Shown: positions 1 to 6,448 of the stretch, piece by piece
Position numbering within the stretch: position 1 is the stretch's first letter
How the letters are laid out: every line of letters begins with the position of its first letter
NCBI GenBank assembly: GCA_905236925.1
Contig: CAJOQS010000150.1
Coordinates: 1 to 8,360, forward strand
Reading direction: 5' to 3'
DNA length: 8,360 nt
Origin: an uncultured Lachnospiraceae bacterium
Lineage (GTDB): Bacteria > Bacillota > Clostridia > Lachnospirales > Lachnospiraceae
Translations under genes and position numbers: made by a program
The notes under the pieces: generated by a model
Told to the model about the DNA's origin: nothing
What the model saw: the letters and a program-made list of their open reading frames with translations, nothing else
The model's database searches: none

Positions 1-104
1 CTTACAGCCGCTAGTGCAAGTGAAAGGATGACCAAAGGCAGATATGGCCTGATCTGCTTTAATACTCTAGAAATTATCGTGAAATAGTTGAGCTTTTTGT
101 TCAT
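1..104 (-). CDS. ABC transporter half-subunit, N-terminal fragment (partial; continues beyond left edge)
   Basis: An ATG at 104-102 overlaps the stop codon of the upstream ABC transporter gene as ATGA, and the frame stays open to the window edge, giving 34 residues starting MNKKLNYFTIISRVLKQIRP. A basic amphipathic N-terminus is followed by a hydrophobic stretch (about residues 20-34, YLPLVILSLALAAV), which matches the start of the first transmembrane helix of an ABC exporter half. An AGGAGG ribosome binding site lies at 115-120, inside the end of the previous gene, 10 nt before the ATG. Translational coupling and the degenerate ATPase site of the upstream gene suggest this is the second half of a heterodimeric exporter, probably carrying the consensus catalytic site. 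No ATPase motif is visible within the window, so the family assignment is an inference from context. Confidence 0.72.
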   Translation of the reverse strand, partial: MNKKLNYFTIISRVLKQIRPYLPLVILSLALAAV

Positions 105-1912
105 GCCGTCTGCGCCTCCTCTCCGGAGAGCTGCGTACGGCAGATGCTCTGATAGATCTCACATGTATTCAAGAGTTCCTGATGCGTTCCGATACCGCTT
201 ATCCTGCCGTCCTCAAGGACAATGATCCTGTCTGCGCTCTGAACGCTCGATATCCTCTGGGCTATGATAAGCTTCGTAGTTCCGGGTATTTCTTCGGCAA
301 AGGCCTTTCTGATCTTTGCATCCGTAGCGGTATCTACCGCGCTTGTACTGTCGTCAAGGATCAGTATCTTAGGCTTCTTGACCAGTGCGCGGGCGATACA
401 GAGTCGCTGCTTCTGTCCGCCGGATACATTGGTTCCTCCCTGCTCGATGTGTGTTTCGTATTTATCGGGCATCTTCTCAATGAATTCATCTGCACAGGCC
501 AGCCTGCACGCCTTTTTGCACTCTTCTTCTATGCGGGCCTTCTCCTCGGGAGTCTCCTCCTCAATAACGACCGGTTTTCCGTCGGGGCCTGCTGCCCTCT
601 TTTTCCTTATGCCCCAGCGAAGATTCTCCATGACCGTTCCGGAGAACAGTTCATTTTTCTGGAGAACAACACTCACCTCATCACGAAGGCTTTCAATATC
701 ATATTCCCTGACATCGATCCCGCCGACCTTTAGTGATCCTTCATTGACATCATACAGACGGCTTATGAGATTAACGAGCGTTGATTTCGCGCTTCCCGTT
801 CCGCCTATGATGCCTATTGTCTCGCCGGACTTTATTTTCAGGTTGATATCGCTTAGAACGTTCTCCTCGCTTTCCTTCTTGTAGCGGAAATTCACGTGAT
901 CGAACTCTATGCTTCCGTCGGGAATTTCATATACGGGATTCTCGGGATTTCTGATATCGGGCTCCTCAACAAGCACCTCGTTGATACGCTTCACGCTTGC
1001 GGCGCTCATGGACATCATGATGAAGATCATGGCCAGCATCATCAGAGATGAGAGGATACTCATGCAGTAAGTCAGAAGACTCATCATGTTGCCGCGGGTC
1101 AGTGTCGTCTCTCCCGAACCGACGATCATCTTCGCGCCTACCCAGCTGATAAGGAGTATGCAGCCGTAGATGGTTATGTTCATCGCCGGACTTATAAAGG
1201 TCGTTATATTCTCCGCGCGGGTAAATATCTTCCTGATATTTCCGCTGGCGCGTCGGAACTTCTCGTTTTCGTAGTCCTCACGGACATATGCCTTGACAAC
1301 CCTGATGGCGTTGACGTTTTCCTGTACGCTCGCGTTCAGGTCGTCATACTTCGGAAATGCCTCGGTGAAGGCTTTGGTCGCGTGCGACATGATGATCGCC
1401 ATGATGCCCGCAAGGAAAAGCGAGGCTGCCAGGAATATCAGCGAGATCTTCACATTGATCGTAAAGGACATGATCATCGCGATGATAAGCGTCGCGGGTG
1501 ATCGCATGCACAGGCGAAGGAACATCTGGTATGCGTTCTGGACATTCGTTACATCGGTCGTAAGACGGGTGACCAGACCAGCTGTGCTGAATTTATCTAT
1601 GTTCGCGAAGGAAAAGGTCTGTATCCTGTCGTACATTCCCTTTCTGAGATTCTTCGCAAAGCCCGCGGATGCGCGCGCTCCGAACACTCCGCCCATGATT
1701 CCGCCGAACAGGCCGATGACCGCGGCAAGCACCATGAACACGCCTATTTTGATGATGTGATTCATGTCACCCTTGTTGATACCGTCATCAACAAGCGATG
1801 CCATCATCAACGGTACGATCATTTCCATGATGACCTCGAGTATCATGGAAACCGGCGTCAGGATCGATTCTTTTTTGTATTGTTTGACGTATGATAATAA
1901 CCGTTTAATCAA
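101..1912 (-). CDS. Heterodimeric multidrug-type ABC exporter half with degenerate ATPase site (permease/ATP-binding fusion)
   Basis: This 603-residue half-transporter sits in the cytoplasmic membrane and probably exports drugs, peptides or lipids together with the overlapping downstream half. The membrane domain spans about residues 15-305 with six likely helices (near 20-41, 55-77, 135-155, 157-176, 240-264, 276-301). The ATPase domain follows: Walker A GGTGSAKST (370-378), Q-loop Q418, signature VSGGQKQ (496-502), Walker B ILILDD (516-521), D-loop SAVD (524-527). The usual catalytic Glu is Asp (D521) and the switch His is Gln (Q552, in IAQRISS). These are the hallmarks of the inactive-site subunit in heterodimeric exporters such as TM287/288 and BmrCD, whose other half completes the working site. 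A charged insertion of some 25 residues (about 435-460) lies between Q-loop and signature. The start is TTG at 1912, supported by GGAGG at 1922-1926 and by the family-like N-terminus MIKRLLSYVKQYKK. The substrate cannot be told from sequence. Confidence 0.93.
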   Translation of the reverse strand: MIKRLLSYVKQYKKESILTPVSMILEVIMEMIVPLMMASLVDDGINKGDMNHIIKIGVFMVLAAVIGLFGGIMGGVFGARASAGFAKNLRKGMYDRIQTFSFANIDKFSTAGLVTRLTTDVTNVQNAYQMFLRLCMRSPATLIIAMIMSFTINVKISLIFLAASLFLAGIMAIIMSHATKAFTEAFPKYDDLNASVQENVNAIRVVKAYVREDYENEKFRRASGNIRKIFTRAENITTFISPAMNITIYGCILLISWVGAKMIVGSGETTLTRGNMMSLLTYCMSILSSLMMLAMIFIMMSMSAASVKRINEVLVEEPDIRNPENPVYEIPDGSIEFDHVNFRYKKESEENVLSDINLKIKSGETIGIIGGTGSAKSTLVNLISRLYDVNEGSLKVGGIDVREYDIESLRDEVSVVLQKNELFSGTVMENLRWGIRKKRAAGPDGKPVVIEEETPEEKARIEEECKKACRLACADEFIEKMPDKYETHIEQGGTNVSGGQKQRLCIARALVKKPKILILDDSTSAVDTATDAKIRKAFAEEIPGTTKLIIAQRISSVQSADRIIVLEDGRISGIGTHQELLNTCEIYQSICRTQLSGEEAQTA

Positions 1913-1921
1913 TGCATCTTA

Positions 1922-1926
1922 CCTCC
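1922..1926 (-). promoter_or_regulatory. Ribosome binding site that selects a TTG start, with an overlapping two-codon ORF
   Basis: On the minus strand GGAGG lies 9 nt before the TTG (1912-1910) that starts the ABC exporter. An ATG at 1917-1915 lies only 4 nt from the GGAGG and reads ATG CAT TGA, with its stop overlapping the TTG as TTGA. The ATG is out of frame with the exporter, so TTG is the only start that gives the family-typical N-terminus. Confidence 0.7.
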
Positions 1927-1942
1927 GCTTTTCCAAGGTTCC

Positions 1943-1973
1943 TTTATAGCCTATTTTCCAACAAAAATGCCAA
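1943..1973 (-). promoter_or_regulatory. Weak candidate promoter for the ABC exporter unit
   Basis: On the minus strand TTGGCA (1973-1968) and TATAAA (1948-1943) are separated by 19 nt, longer than the ideal 17. The predicted transcript would start about 10 nt upstream of the GGAGG at 1926. The region is AT-rich, so a chance match is possible, but the hairpin at 2034-2070 makes a separate promoter for the exporter likely. Confidence 0.3.
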
Positions 1974-2033
1974 AAAATCCACTAAATATTTTATAAAGCT
2001 CTTTCTTCATGTTTTTTGAAAAACTCAAGAAGC

Positions 2034-2070
2034 GAAAGAGCAGACCGCGGATTGCGCAGTCTGCTCTTTT
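2034..2070 (-). terminator. Hairpin, probable intrinsic terminator of the alpha-galactosidase gene
   Basis: An 11-bp perfect stem, AAAGAGCAGAC (2035-2045) against GTCTGCTCTTT (2059-2069), extends by one G-T pair and encloses a 13-nt loop in which CGC/GCG can also pair. It starts 43 nt after the alpha-galactosidase stop. Read on the minus strand, the 3' arm ends in CTCTTTC followed by a broken pyrimidine-rich tract, so the U-tract is weaker than in a textbook terminator, although the stem is very stable. No plus-strand gene ends here, so the minus-strand gene is the likely client. Confidence 0.6.
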
Positions 2071-2112
2071 CGACCAACCATACTCAGACAGTTACATATG
2101 CTTCCATCAGCA

Positions 2113-4341
2113 TTACGCTTCCACGATATGTATCAGTCTGGCTCTGAAATCACCTCTGATCCCGTCGGGCGCGTTGATGCCGGCATACATCAGTGAATCA
2201 CCCTTAAGGACCAGCGAGCCCTCCTCTTTATCTTCACCAGTTTCAATATCGAAAACGCTGACCCTGTAGGTCTTTTCCGGATCAAGCCCCTTCATCTTCA
2301 CTCGGAGCGACTTATAGTTGGCTTCGGTAAACACATTGACTATCGTCAGAATGGCTTCTGTTTTATCTTTCCTTACGACCTCCCATGCATCCCACATCCT
2401 GTTGTCATGGAAGGATGAGATGCGGTAGTAATCTCCAAGGCGGACAATGTCGCTGAAGCGGTGGTACATCTTCGTCTGCGCGGGAATCATGTTTCTGTCC
2501 GCTTCGGGGATCCTTGTCACATCAAGCTCATAGCCGAAGGTTCCTGCAAGCGCCACATAGCCTCTGGTCTCAAACGGTGTTGTACGTCCGACGGTATGGT
2601 TCGGGCAGTCGCTGACATGAGCACCCATAGTTGATAAAGGATACATTAGCGCGGTTCCCTGCTGGATCTCCAGACGGGCGATGGCATCGGCGTTATCAGA
2701 GCACCATATCTGAGGCCCGTAGTACAACATTCCGGGATCGAAGCGAGCTCCTCCTCCCGAGCAGTTTTCAAGCAGCAGGTCGGGGAATTCCGTAACCAGT
2801 CTTTCCTGAAGCTCGTAAACACCCAGTACATAACGATGGAAGAGCTCTCCCTGGGACTCACTGTCAAGTCCGGCACTTCCGAGGTCCGTTATCTGCCTGT
2901 TCATATCCCACTTGAGATACTCGATGTTTGCGCTCTTTAGTATCCTGCGGACCTGTTCGTATGTGTAATCCACCACCTCGGGCCGGGACAGATCGAGCAC
3001 GAACTGGGCACGGCTCTGGACTCCCTTCCTGCCGGGAATGTGTATAGCCCAGTCCGGATGTGCACGGTACAAGTCGGAATCCGGCGAGATCATCTCGGGT
3101 TCCATCCATATACCGAACTTCATTCCGAGCTTGTTGACTTCGTCGACAAGATATTTCAGTCCGCCCTTGAGCTTATTTTCGTTAACTACCCAGTCTCCGA
3201 GCGAATTGTCGTCACTGTTGCGCTTACCGAACCAGCCGTCATCCATAACGAGCATCTCGATACCGAGCCTCGAAGCTTCCTTCGCGATGGAAATGAGCTT
3301 GTCAGTGTCAAAATCAAAATAAGTGGCTTCCCAGTTATTGATAAGGATCGGTCTTACTGCATCCCTGTACTTGCTCCTGATCAGATGCTTTCTGTAAAGA
3401 TCGTGGAAGGTACGTGACATCCTTCCGATGCCCTCATGGGAGTAGACCATAACAACCTCGGGAGCTTCAAATACTTCCCCTGAACGCAGGTTCCAGCAGA
3501 AATCCTCGGGATTGATGCCCATCATGACCCTTACGGTCTTGAACTGCGATTTCTCGGCCTGGGCTATGAAGTTACCCGAATATACAAAGTTGAAGCCCCA
3601 TACCTCGCCGTTGTCCTCGTTTGCTCCCGCTCCGAGGAGGGCAAGGAACGGATGCTCCTGATGGCTCGATTCGCCGCGTTTGCTTGAAACATAGTGCTTG
3701 CCGTGGCCAAGTCTGTTGCGGTCTATCGTTCTTTCCCTTGCCCACGAGCCGTGGAGGAAGATGGTGTCGTAGTCGTCATCCTCAAAGTCTACACATGTAG
3801 AAAGAACCTTTGTCAGCTTGACATTGCTATATTTACCGGTGTTCCTGATCTTAACGCTCCTCGTGATCGCATCGACATCCTCAAAGGCAGAATATATAAG
3901 TGTAACCTCGAGTCCGTTGACGGGATCCTGCGCAACTATCTCGAGAGTCGTGCATTCGTTTTCCTTGCCAAAGGTCGCAGGCATACCCTTTATCGCGGGC
4001 TTTCCGGGATAGATCCTGTGCGAGCGGTACTCAAGTGAGGTTGCGGTAAAACCGTCGGGATTCAGTACCTTAAATGCATCGTCACGGTAGTCCCCGAGTC
4101 CGTGCGTTGCATATTCAAAAGGCATGCAATCGTTAAACGCACAGCGTTCCCTCTCGTGGTTGGAAGGAACTGCCTCTCCGAAGCGTGTTCTTGTAAGGTC
4201 TGCCGTTCTGTAGTCGGAAAGCCGCCTTCCGTAGTACATATGCAGCATAAAGCCTTCTTTATCCACCAGACAGAACATGTACGTGGTGTTCGGTGTATCA
4301 AGTTTAAATATCCGTTCTTTCTCGTAATAATTGATGCCCAT
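2113..4341 (-). CDS. Alpha-galactosidase, glycoside hydrolase family 36
   Basis: This 742-residue enzyme hydrolyses terminal alpha-1,6-galactose from melibiose, raffinose, stachyose and related sugars. It has no signal peptide, so it should act in the cytoplasm on imported oligosaccharides. The GH36 layout is complete: an N-terminal beta-sandwich (about 1-320), a (beta/alpha)8 barrel (about 330-645) and a C-terminal beta domain. Landmarks include NNWEA (335-339), VMDDGWFG (365-372), WMEPEMI (412-418), KWDMNR (477-482) with nucleophile D479, ENCSGGGARFD (525-535), and CSDNADA (547-553) carrying the acid/base Asp, probably D549. Length and spacing match characterised bacterial GH36 enzymes. An ATG 12 codons upstream (4377) is open, but AAGGAG at 4350-4355, 8 nt before the ATG at 4341, fixes the shorter start. 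The gene appears monocistronic, with its own promoter and terminator. No sugar transporter or sugar regulator is adjacent, so its inducer is unknown. Confidence 0.96.
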   Translation of the reverse strand: MGINYYEKERIFKLDTPNTTYMFCLVDKEGFMLHMYYGRRLSDYRTADLTRTRFGEAVPSNHERERCAFNDCMPFEYATHGLGDYRDDAFKVLNPDGFTATSLEYRSHRIYPGKPAIKGMPATFGKENECTTLEIVAQDPVNGLEVTLIYSAFEDVDAITRSVKIRNTGKYSNVKLTKVLSTCVDFEDDDYDTIFLHGSWARERTIDRNRLGHGKHYVSSKRGESSHQEHPFLALLGAGANEDNGEVWGFNFVYSGNFIAQAEKSQFKTVRVMMGINPEDFCWNLRSGEVFEAPEVVMVYSHEGIGRMSRTFHDLYRKHLIRSKYRDAVRPILINNWEATYFDFDTDKLISIAKEASRLGIEMLVMDDGWFGKRNSDDNSLGDWVVNENKLKGGLKYLVDEVNKLGMKFGIWMEPEMISPDSDLYRAHPDWAIHIPGRKGVQSRAQFVLDLSRPEVVDYTYEQVRRILKSANIEYLKWDMNRQITDLGSAGLDSESQGELFHRYVLGVYELQERLVTEFPDLLLENCSGGGARFDPGMLYYGPQIWCSDNADAIARLEIQQGTALMYPLSTMGAHVSDCPNHTVGRTTPFETRGYVALAGTFGYELDVTRIPEADRNMIPAQTKMYHRFSDIVRLGDYYRISSFHDNRMWDAWEVVRKDKTEAILTIVNVFTEANYKSLRVKMKGLDPEKTYRVSVFDIETGEDKEEGSLVLKGDSLMYAGINAPDGIRGDFRARLIHIVEA

Positions 4342-4383
4342 ATATCCTTCTCCTTTTAGATATGGTCTGCAGAACATAGCATA

Positions 4384-4412
4384 ATTCTATACTCAAAAAT
4401 AAAATGTTTCAA
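4384..4412 (-). promoter_or_regulatory. Sigma-A-like promoter of the alpha-galactosidase gene
   Basis: On the minus strand TTGAAA (4412-4407) and TAGAAT (4389-4384) are separated by exactly 17 nt. The predicted start near 4377 gives a leader of about 36 nt carrying the AAGGAG ribosome binding site. This also excludes translation from the ATG at 4377, which would lie at the very 5' end of the transcript. Confidence 0.65.
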
Positions 4413-4417
4413 TATAA

Positions 4418-4427
4418 AATAGCTATT
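4418..4427. promoter_or_regulatory. Perfect 10-bp palindrome between divergent promoters, possible operator
   Basis: AATAGCTATT is perfectly self-complementary. It lies just upstream of the alpha-galactosidase -35 box and overlaps the first bases of the protease -35 box (4426-4431). A regulator bound here could act on both genes. The half-sites are short and AT-rich, and no regulator gene is in the window, so this is only a candidate. Confidence 0.25.
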
Positions 4428-4454
4428 GTACATTGAATAGTACCGTGTTAATAT
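4426..4454 (+). promoter_or_regulatory. Sigma-A-like promoter with extended -10 for the subtilisin-like protease gene
   Basis: TTGTAC (4426-4431) and TAATAT (4449-4454) are separated by 17 nt, and TG at 4446-4447 adds an extended -10 element. The predicted start near 4461 gives a leader of about 40 nt ending in GGAGG at 4491-4495, which is 6 nt before the ATG at 4502. Confidence 0.7.
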
Positions 4455-4501
4455 GAATACCGTAAAACATGCATTCCAAAGTGCAAAACAGGAGGACAAA
4501 T

Positions 4502-6409
4502 ATGAAGTCTGGTTTCAGGTTTTTCGCCGCTTTCGTGGCTTTGGCGGTCATATTTACGGGTATTACTGTCCCTGAACCGGGATACGCAAAAACATATAAC
4601 GCCGGCTCCGAGGCATTTTCAAAGCAGCTTTCGAAAATGATCAAGAAAAGCCCCGCGAAGAAAAGTTCCACCATTGCCAATTCCGAGAACAGCGAGTTTT
4701 CTTCCGGAAGGCTTATCGTCAAGATCAAGGGCAAGAAGAAATTCTCCTTTGCAGAATACGATCCGCTTAAGGTTCTGCGTACCAAAGACAACATCTATAT
4801 TGTTCAGTTCAATGATGCAGAATCGGCCGAGAAGGCATGCAAGGCATTGAAAAAGGCAAAGAAGACCGAGTGGGTCGAAGCCGATGAGCTGGTAAAGGTT
4901 TCCGAAACCTTTGGTAACGATGGTTTTAAAGCAAGCGGTTACGGCTCACTCTCCTGGGGAGTTGACGAAATAGAAGCGGATACCTATGCCGCTGCAACCG
5001 GATCGGGAAGTATAACTGTCGCAGTCATCGATACGGGTGTCTCCTCACACTCTTTCCTCAACGGCCGCCTTTCCTCCGGCTATGATTTTGTAAACAGCGA
5101 CAAGGATCCTTCCGATGAACATTACCACGGCACACATGTTGCAGGGACCATTGTGGACTGCACTCCCGACCTTAACGTCATGATCATGCCCGTGCGTGTG
5201 CTCGGTGCCGACGGAAACGGCTATTCCTCCGTTATCGCTTCCGGAATAAGGTATGCCGCCGATAACGGCGCTCTGGTCATTAACCTCAGTCTTGGAGGCG
5301 GACACAGCGATTATATCGATTCCAGCGTGCAGTACGCTGTCAGCAAGGGTGTTACCGTTGTCTGTGCGGCGGGAAACGACGGTATCAGCACAGAATACTT
5401 CTGTCCCGCTCATATTACCGATGCGATCGTCGTAGCAGCCATCGATTCACAGGAAAACCGCGCTTACTTCTCCAATTTCGGCACAAGTGTTGATGTTGCC
5501 GCTCCCGGTGTGGATATTACAAGCTGCATCCCTGGTGGAAGCTATTCTTCCATGAGCGGTACTTCAATGGCATCCCCACACATAGCAGCTGCGGCCGCCA
5601 TGATAAAGCTGAACAACCCCGATGCAACACCGAAAACAATCGAATCCATGCTGCGCTCCTGCTGTTCGGATCTTGGTCCTTCGGGCTTTGACACATATTA
5701 CGGCTATGGTGTTCCCAGGCTTTCCAAGCTTATCGGAGCTTCCGTAACTCCCGAGCCCCAGCCGGTGACCCCTGAACCTGAGCCTGTTACCCCCACTCCG
5801 GTTCAGCCCGAACCCGTGACACCCACGCCGACTCCTACTCCCGTTTATCCGGATCCCGTTTTTCCCGATCCCGACCCCTATCCCGTTGTACCCGTTCCCG
5901 ACGCGACCTCATATAAATACGTGATCAGCTACGGTGGTGCGGTCATCACCGGTTATGACGGCGACGGTGGAGACATAACGATCCCCACGGAACTCGGAGG
6001 CTACACCGTCACCCTTATTGCAGCCAAGGCCTTTGAAGGCAACAGTAATATCCGATCGGTGAGCATCGTGGGAAGTGTGCTGGTCGGTGAAAGGGCCTTC
6101 GCAGGCTGTACTGCTCTGGAGACTGTCAACGTCAGCGGTATCGTCAGCGGTGTCGGTTCGAAAGCATTCTATAACTGCGGTAATCTTAAAAAACTGAATG
6201 TTTCGGGCATGGTATTTGCCACCCAGTATGATGCATTTTCAGGCTGTAATTCACTGTCAGATGCCTACATCATCGGAATGGTCGATACCTCTGTAGCGGA
6301 AGCACTCTCATCCTGCCCCGGAAATCCGGCTGTCCATAATTCGGGCCTGAACGCCTACACAATGTGGCCGATCAGTTATCCGGACTACTATTATGCTGAC
6401 AACAGATAA
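4502..6409 (+). CDS. Secreted subtilisin-family serine protease (S8) with proline-rich linker and BspA-type leucine-rich C-terminal domain
   Basis: This 635-residue preproprotein should be exported and act outside the cell. A signal peptide (1-29: hydrophobic core FFAAFVALAVIF, likely cut after GYA) leads into a lysine-rich propeptide (about 30-135) whose GRLIVKIKG...YIVQF pattern resembles an inhibitor I9-type prodomain. The S8 catalytic domain (about 150-410) has an intact triad: D177 in VAVIDTGV, H209 in HGTHVAGT, S355 in GTSMASPH. The oxyanion-hole Asn is N292 in AAGND. A Pro/Thr/Glu linker (about 416-467, PTPTP/PEPEP runs) connects to LRR_5-like repeats (about 470-610), and the tail is rich in Tyr and Trp. 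There is no LPXTG motif or C-terminal membrane anchor. The start at 4502 follows GGAGG at 4491-4495 and begins a good signal peptide; the in-frame ATG at 4469 lacks a ribosome binding site. The gene is monocistronic, ending at the hairpin at 6417. The target of proteolysis is unknown. Confidence 0.94.
   Translation: MKSGFRFFAAFVALAVIFTGITVPEPGYAKTYNAGSEAFSKQLSKMIKKSPAKKSSTIANSENSEFSSGRLIVKIKGKKKFSFAEYDPLKVLRTKDNIYIVQFNDAESAEKACKALKKAKKTEWVEADELVKVSETFGNDGFKASGYGSLSWGVDEIEADTYAAATGSGSITVAVIDTGVSSHSFLNGRLSSGYDFVNSDKDPSDEHYHGTHVAGTIVDCTPDLNVMIMPVRVLGADGNGYSSVIASGIRYAADNGALVINLSLGGGHSDYIDSSVQYAVSKGVTVVCAAGNDGISTEYFCPAHITDAIVVAAIDSQENRAYFSNFGTSVDVAAPGVDITSCIPGGSYSSMSGTSMASPHIAAAAAMIKLNNPDATPKTIESMLRSCCSDLGPSGFDTYYGYGVPRLSKLIGASVTPEPQPVTPEPEPVTPTPVQPEPVTPTPTPTPVYPDPVFPDPDPYPVVPVPDATSYKYVISYGGAVITGYDGDGGDITIPTELGGYTVTLIAAKAFEGNSNIRSVSIVGSVLVGERAFAGCTALETVNVSGIVSGVGSKAFYNCGNLKKLNVSGMVFATQYDAFSGCNSLSDAYIIGMVDTSVAEALSSCPGNPAVHNSGLNAYTMWPISYPDYYYADNR
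5747..5902 (+). repeat. Coding low-complexity repeat: Pro/Thr/Glu-rich linker of the protease
   Basis: These codons encode residues 416-467, with recurring units such as VTPEPEP, VTPTP, PTPTPTP, then YPDPVFPDPDPYP. The DNA is made of imperfect CCC-rich hexamers with varied third positions, so it was not recently expanded by slippage. The linker probably holds the protease and the leucine-rich domain apart as an extended spacer. Confidence 0.85.
6029..6301 (+). repeat. Four tandem LRR_5 (BspA-like) repeat units encoded in the protease C-terminus
   Basis: Units begin at the Ala-Phe pairs at residues 510, 532, 555 and 578, with a degenerate AL at 601, giving periods of 22, 23, 23 and 23 residues. 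Each follows the pattern AF-x-x-C/N-x-x-L/I-x-x-(V/L)-x-(V/I)-x-G. BspA-type repeats of this kind commonly mediate binding to proteins or surfaces, so the domain may direct the protease to a substrate or matrix; that role is inferred. Confidence 0.8.
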
Positions 6410-6416
6410 AAATATA

Positions 6417-6441
6417 CGGCTGTGCCACACAGGCACAGCCG
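6417..6441. terminator. Bidirectional intrinsic terminator between convergent genes
   Basis: A perfect 10-bp stem, CGGCTGTGCC (6417-6426) against GGCACAGCCG (6432-6441), has a 5-nt ACACA loop. On the plus strand it is followed by CTTTCTTTT, serving the protease gene that stops at 6409. On the minus strand it is followed by a TATATTTTTA tract, serving the small gene that stops at 6449. One hairpin can thus end both transcripts. Confidence 0.9.
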
Positions 6442-6448
6442 CTTTCTT

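Noticed and set aside
182..884. Open frames on the plus strand (182-733 and 264-884)
   Set aside because: They lie antisense to the ABC exporter's ATPase domain, lack ribosome binding sites and give compositions with no recognisable family. The minus-strand frame has all expected ABC motifs.
1293..1760. Plus-strand open frame of 155 codons
   Set aside because: Antisense to the exporter's membrane helices; its content is explained by the complementary codons of hydrophobic residues.
3038..4038. Several plus-strand open frames inside the alpha-galactosidase
   Set aside because: All lie opposite a full-length, motif-complete GH36 gene and have no promoter or ribosome binding site of their own.
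4342..4377. N-terminal extension of 12 residues for the alpha-galactosidase
   Set aside because: The extension would translate the ribosome binding site at 4350-4355, and the predicted transcript begins at about 4377.
4469..4501. Earlier in-frame ATG for the protease
   Set aside because: It lacks a ribosome binding site, would put charged residues ahead of the signal peptide, and reads through the GGAGG that serves the ATG at 4502.
4423..4794. Minus-strand open frame of 123 codons across the divergent promoter region
   Set aside because: It reads antisense to the protease signal peptide and propeptide, which have clear coding features, and would run through both promoters.
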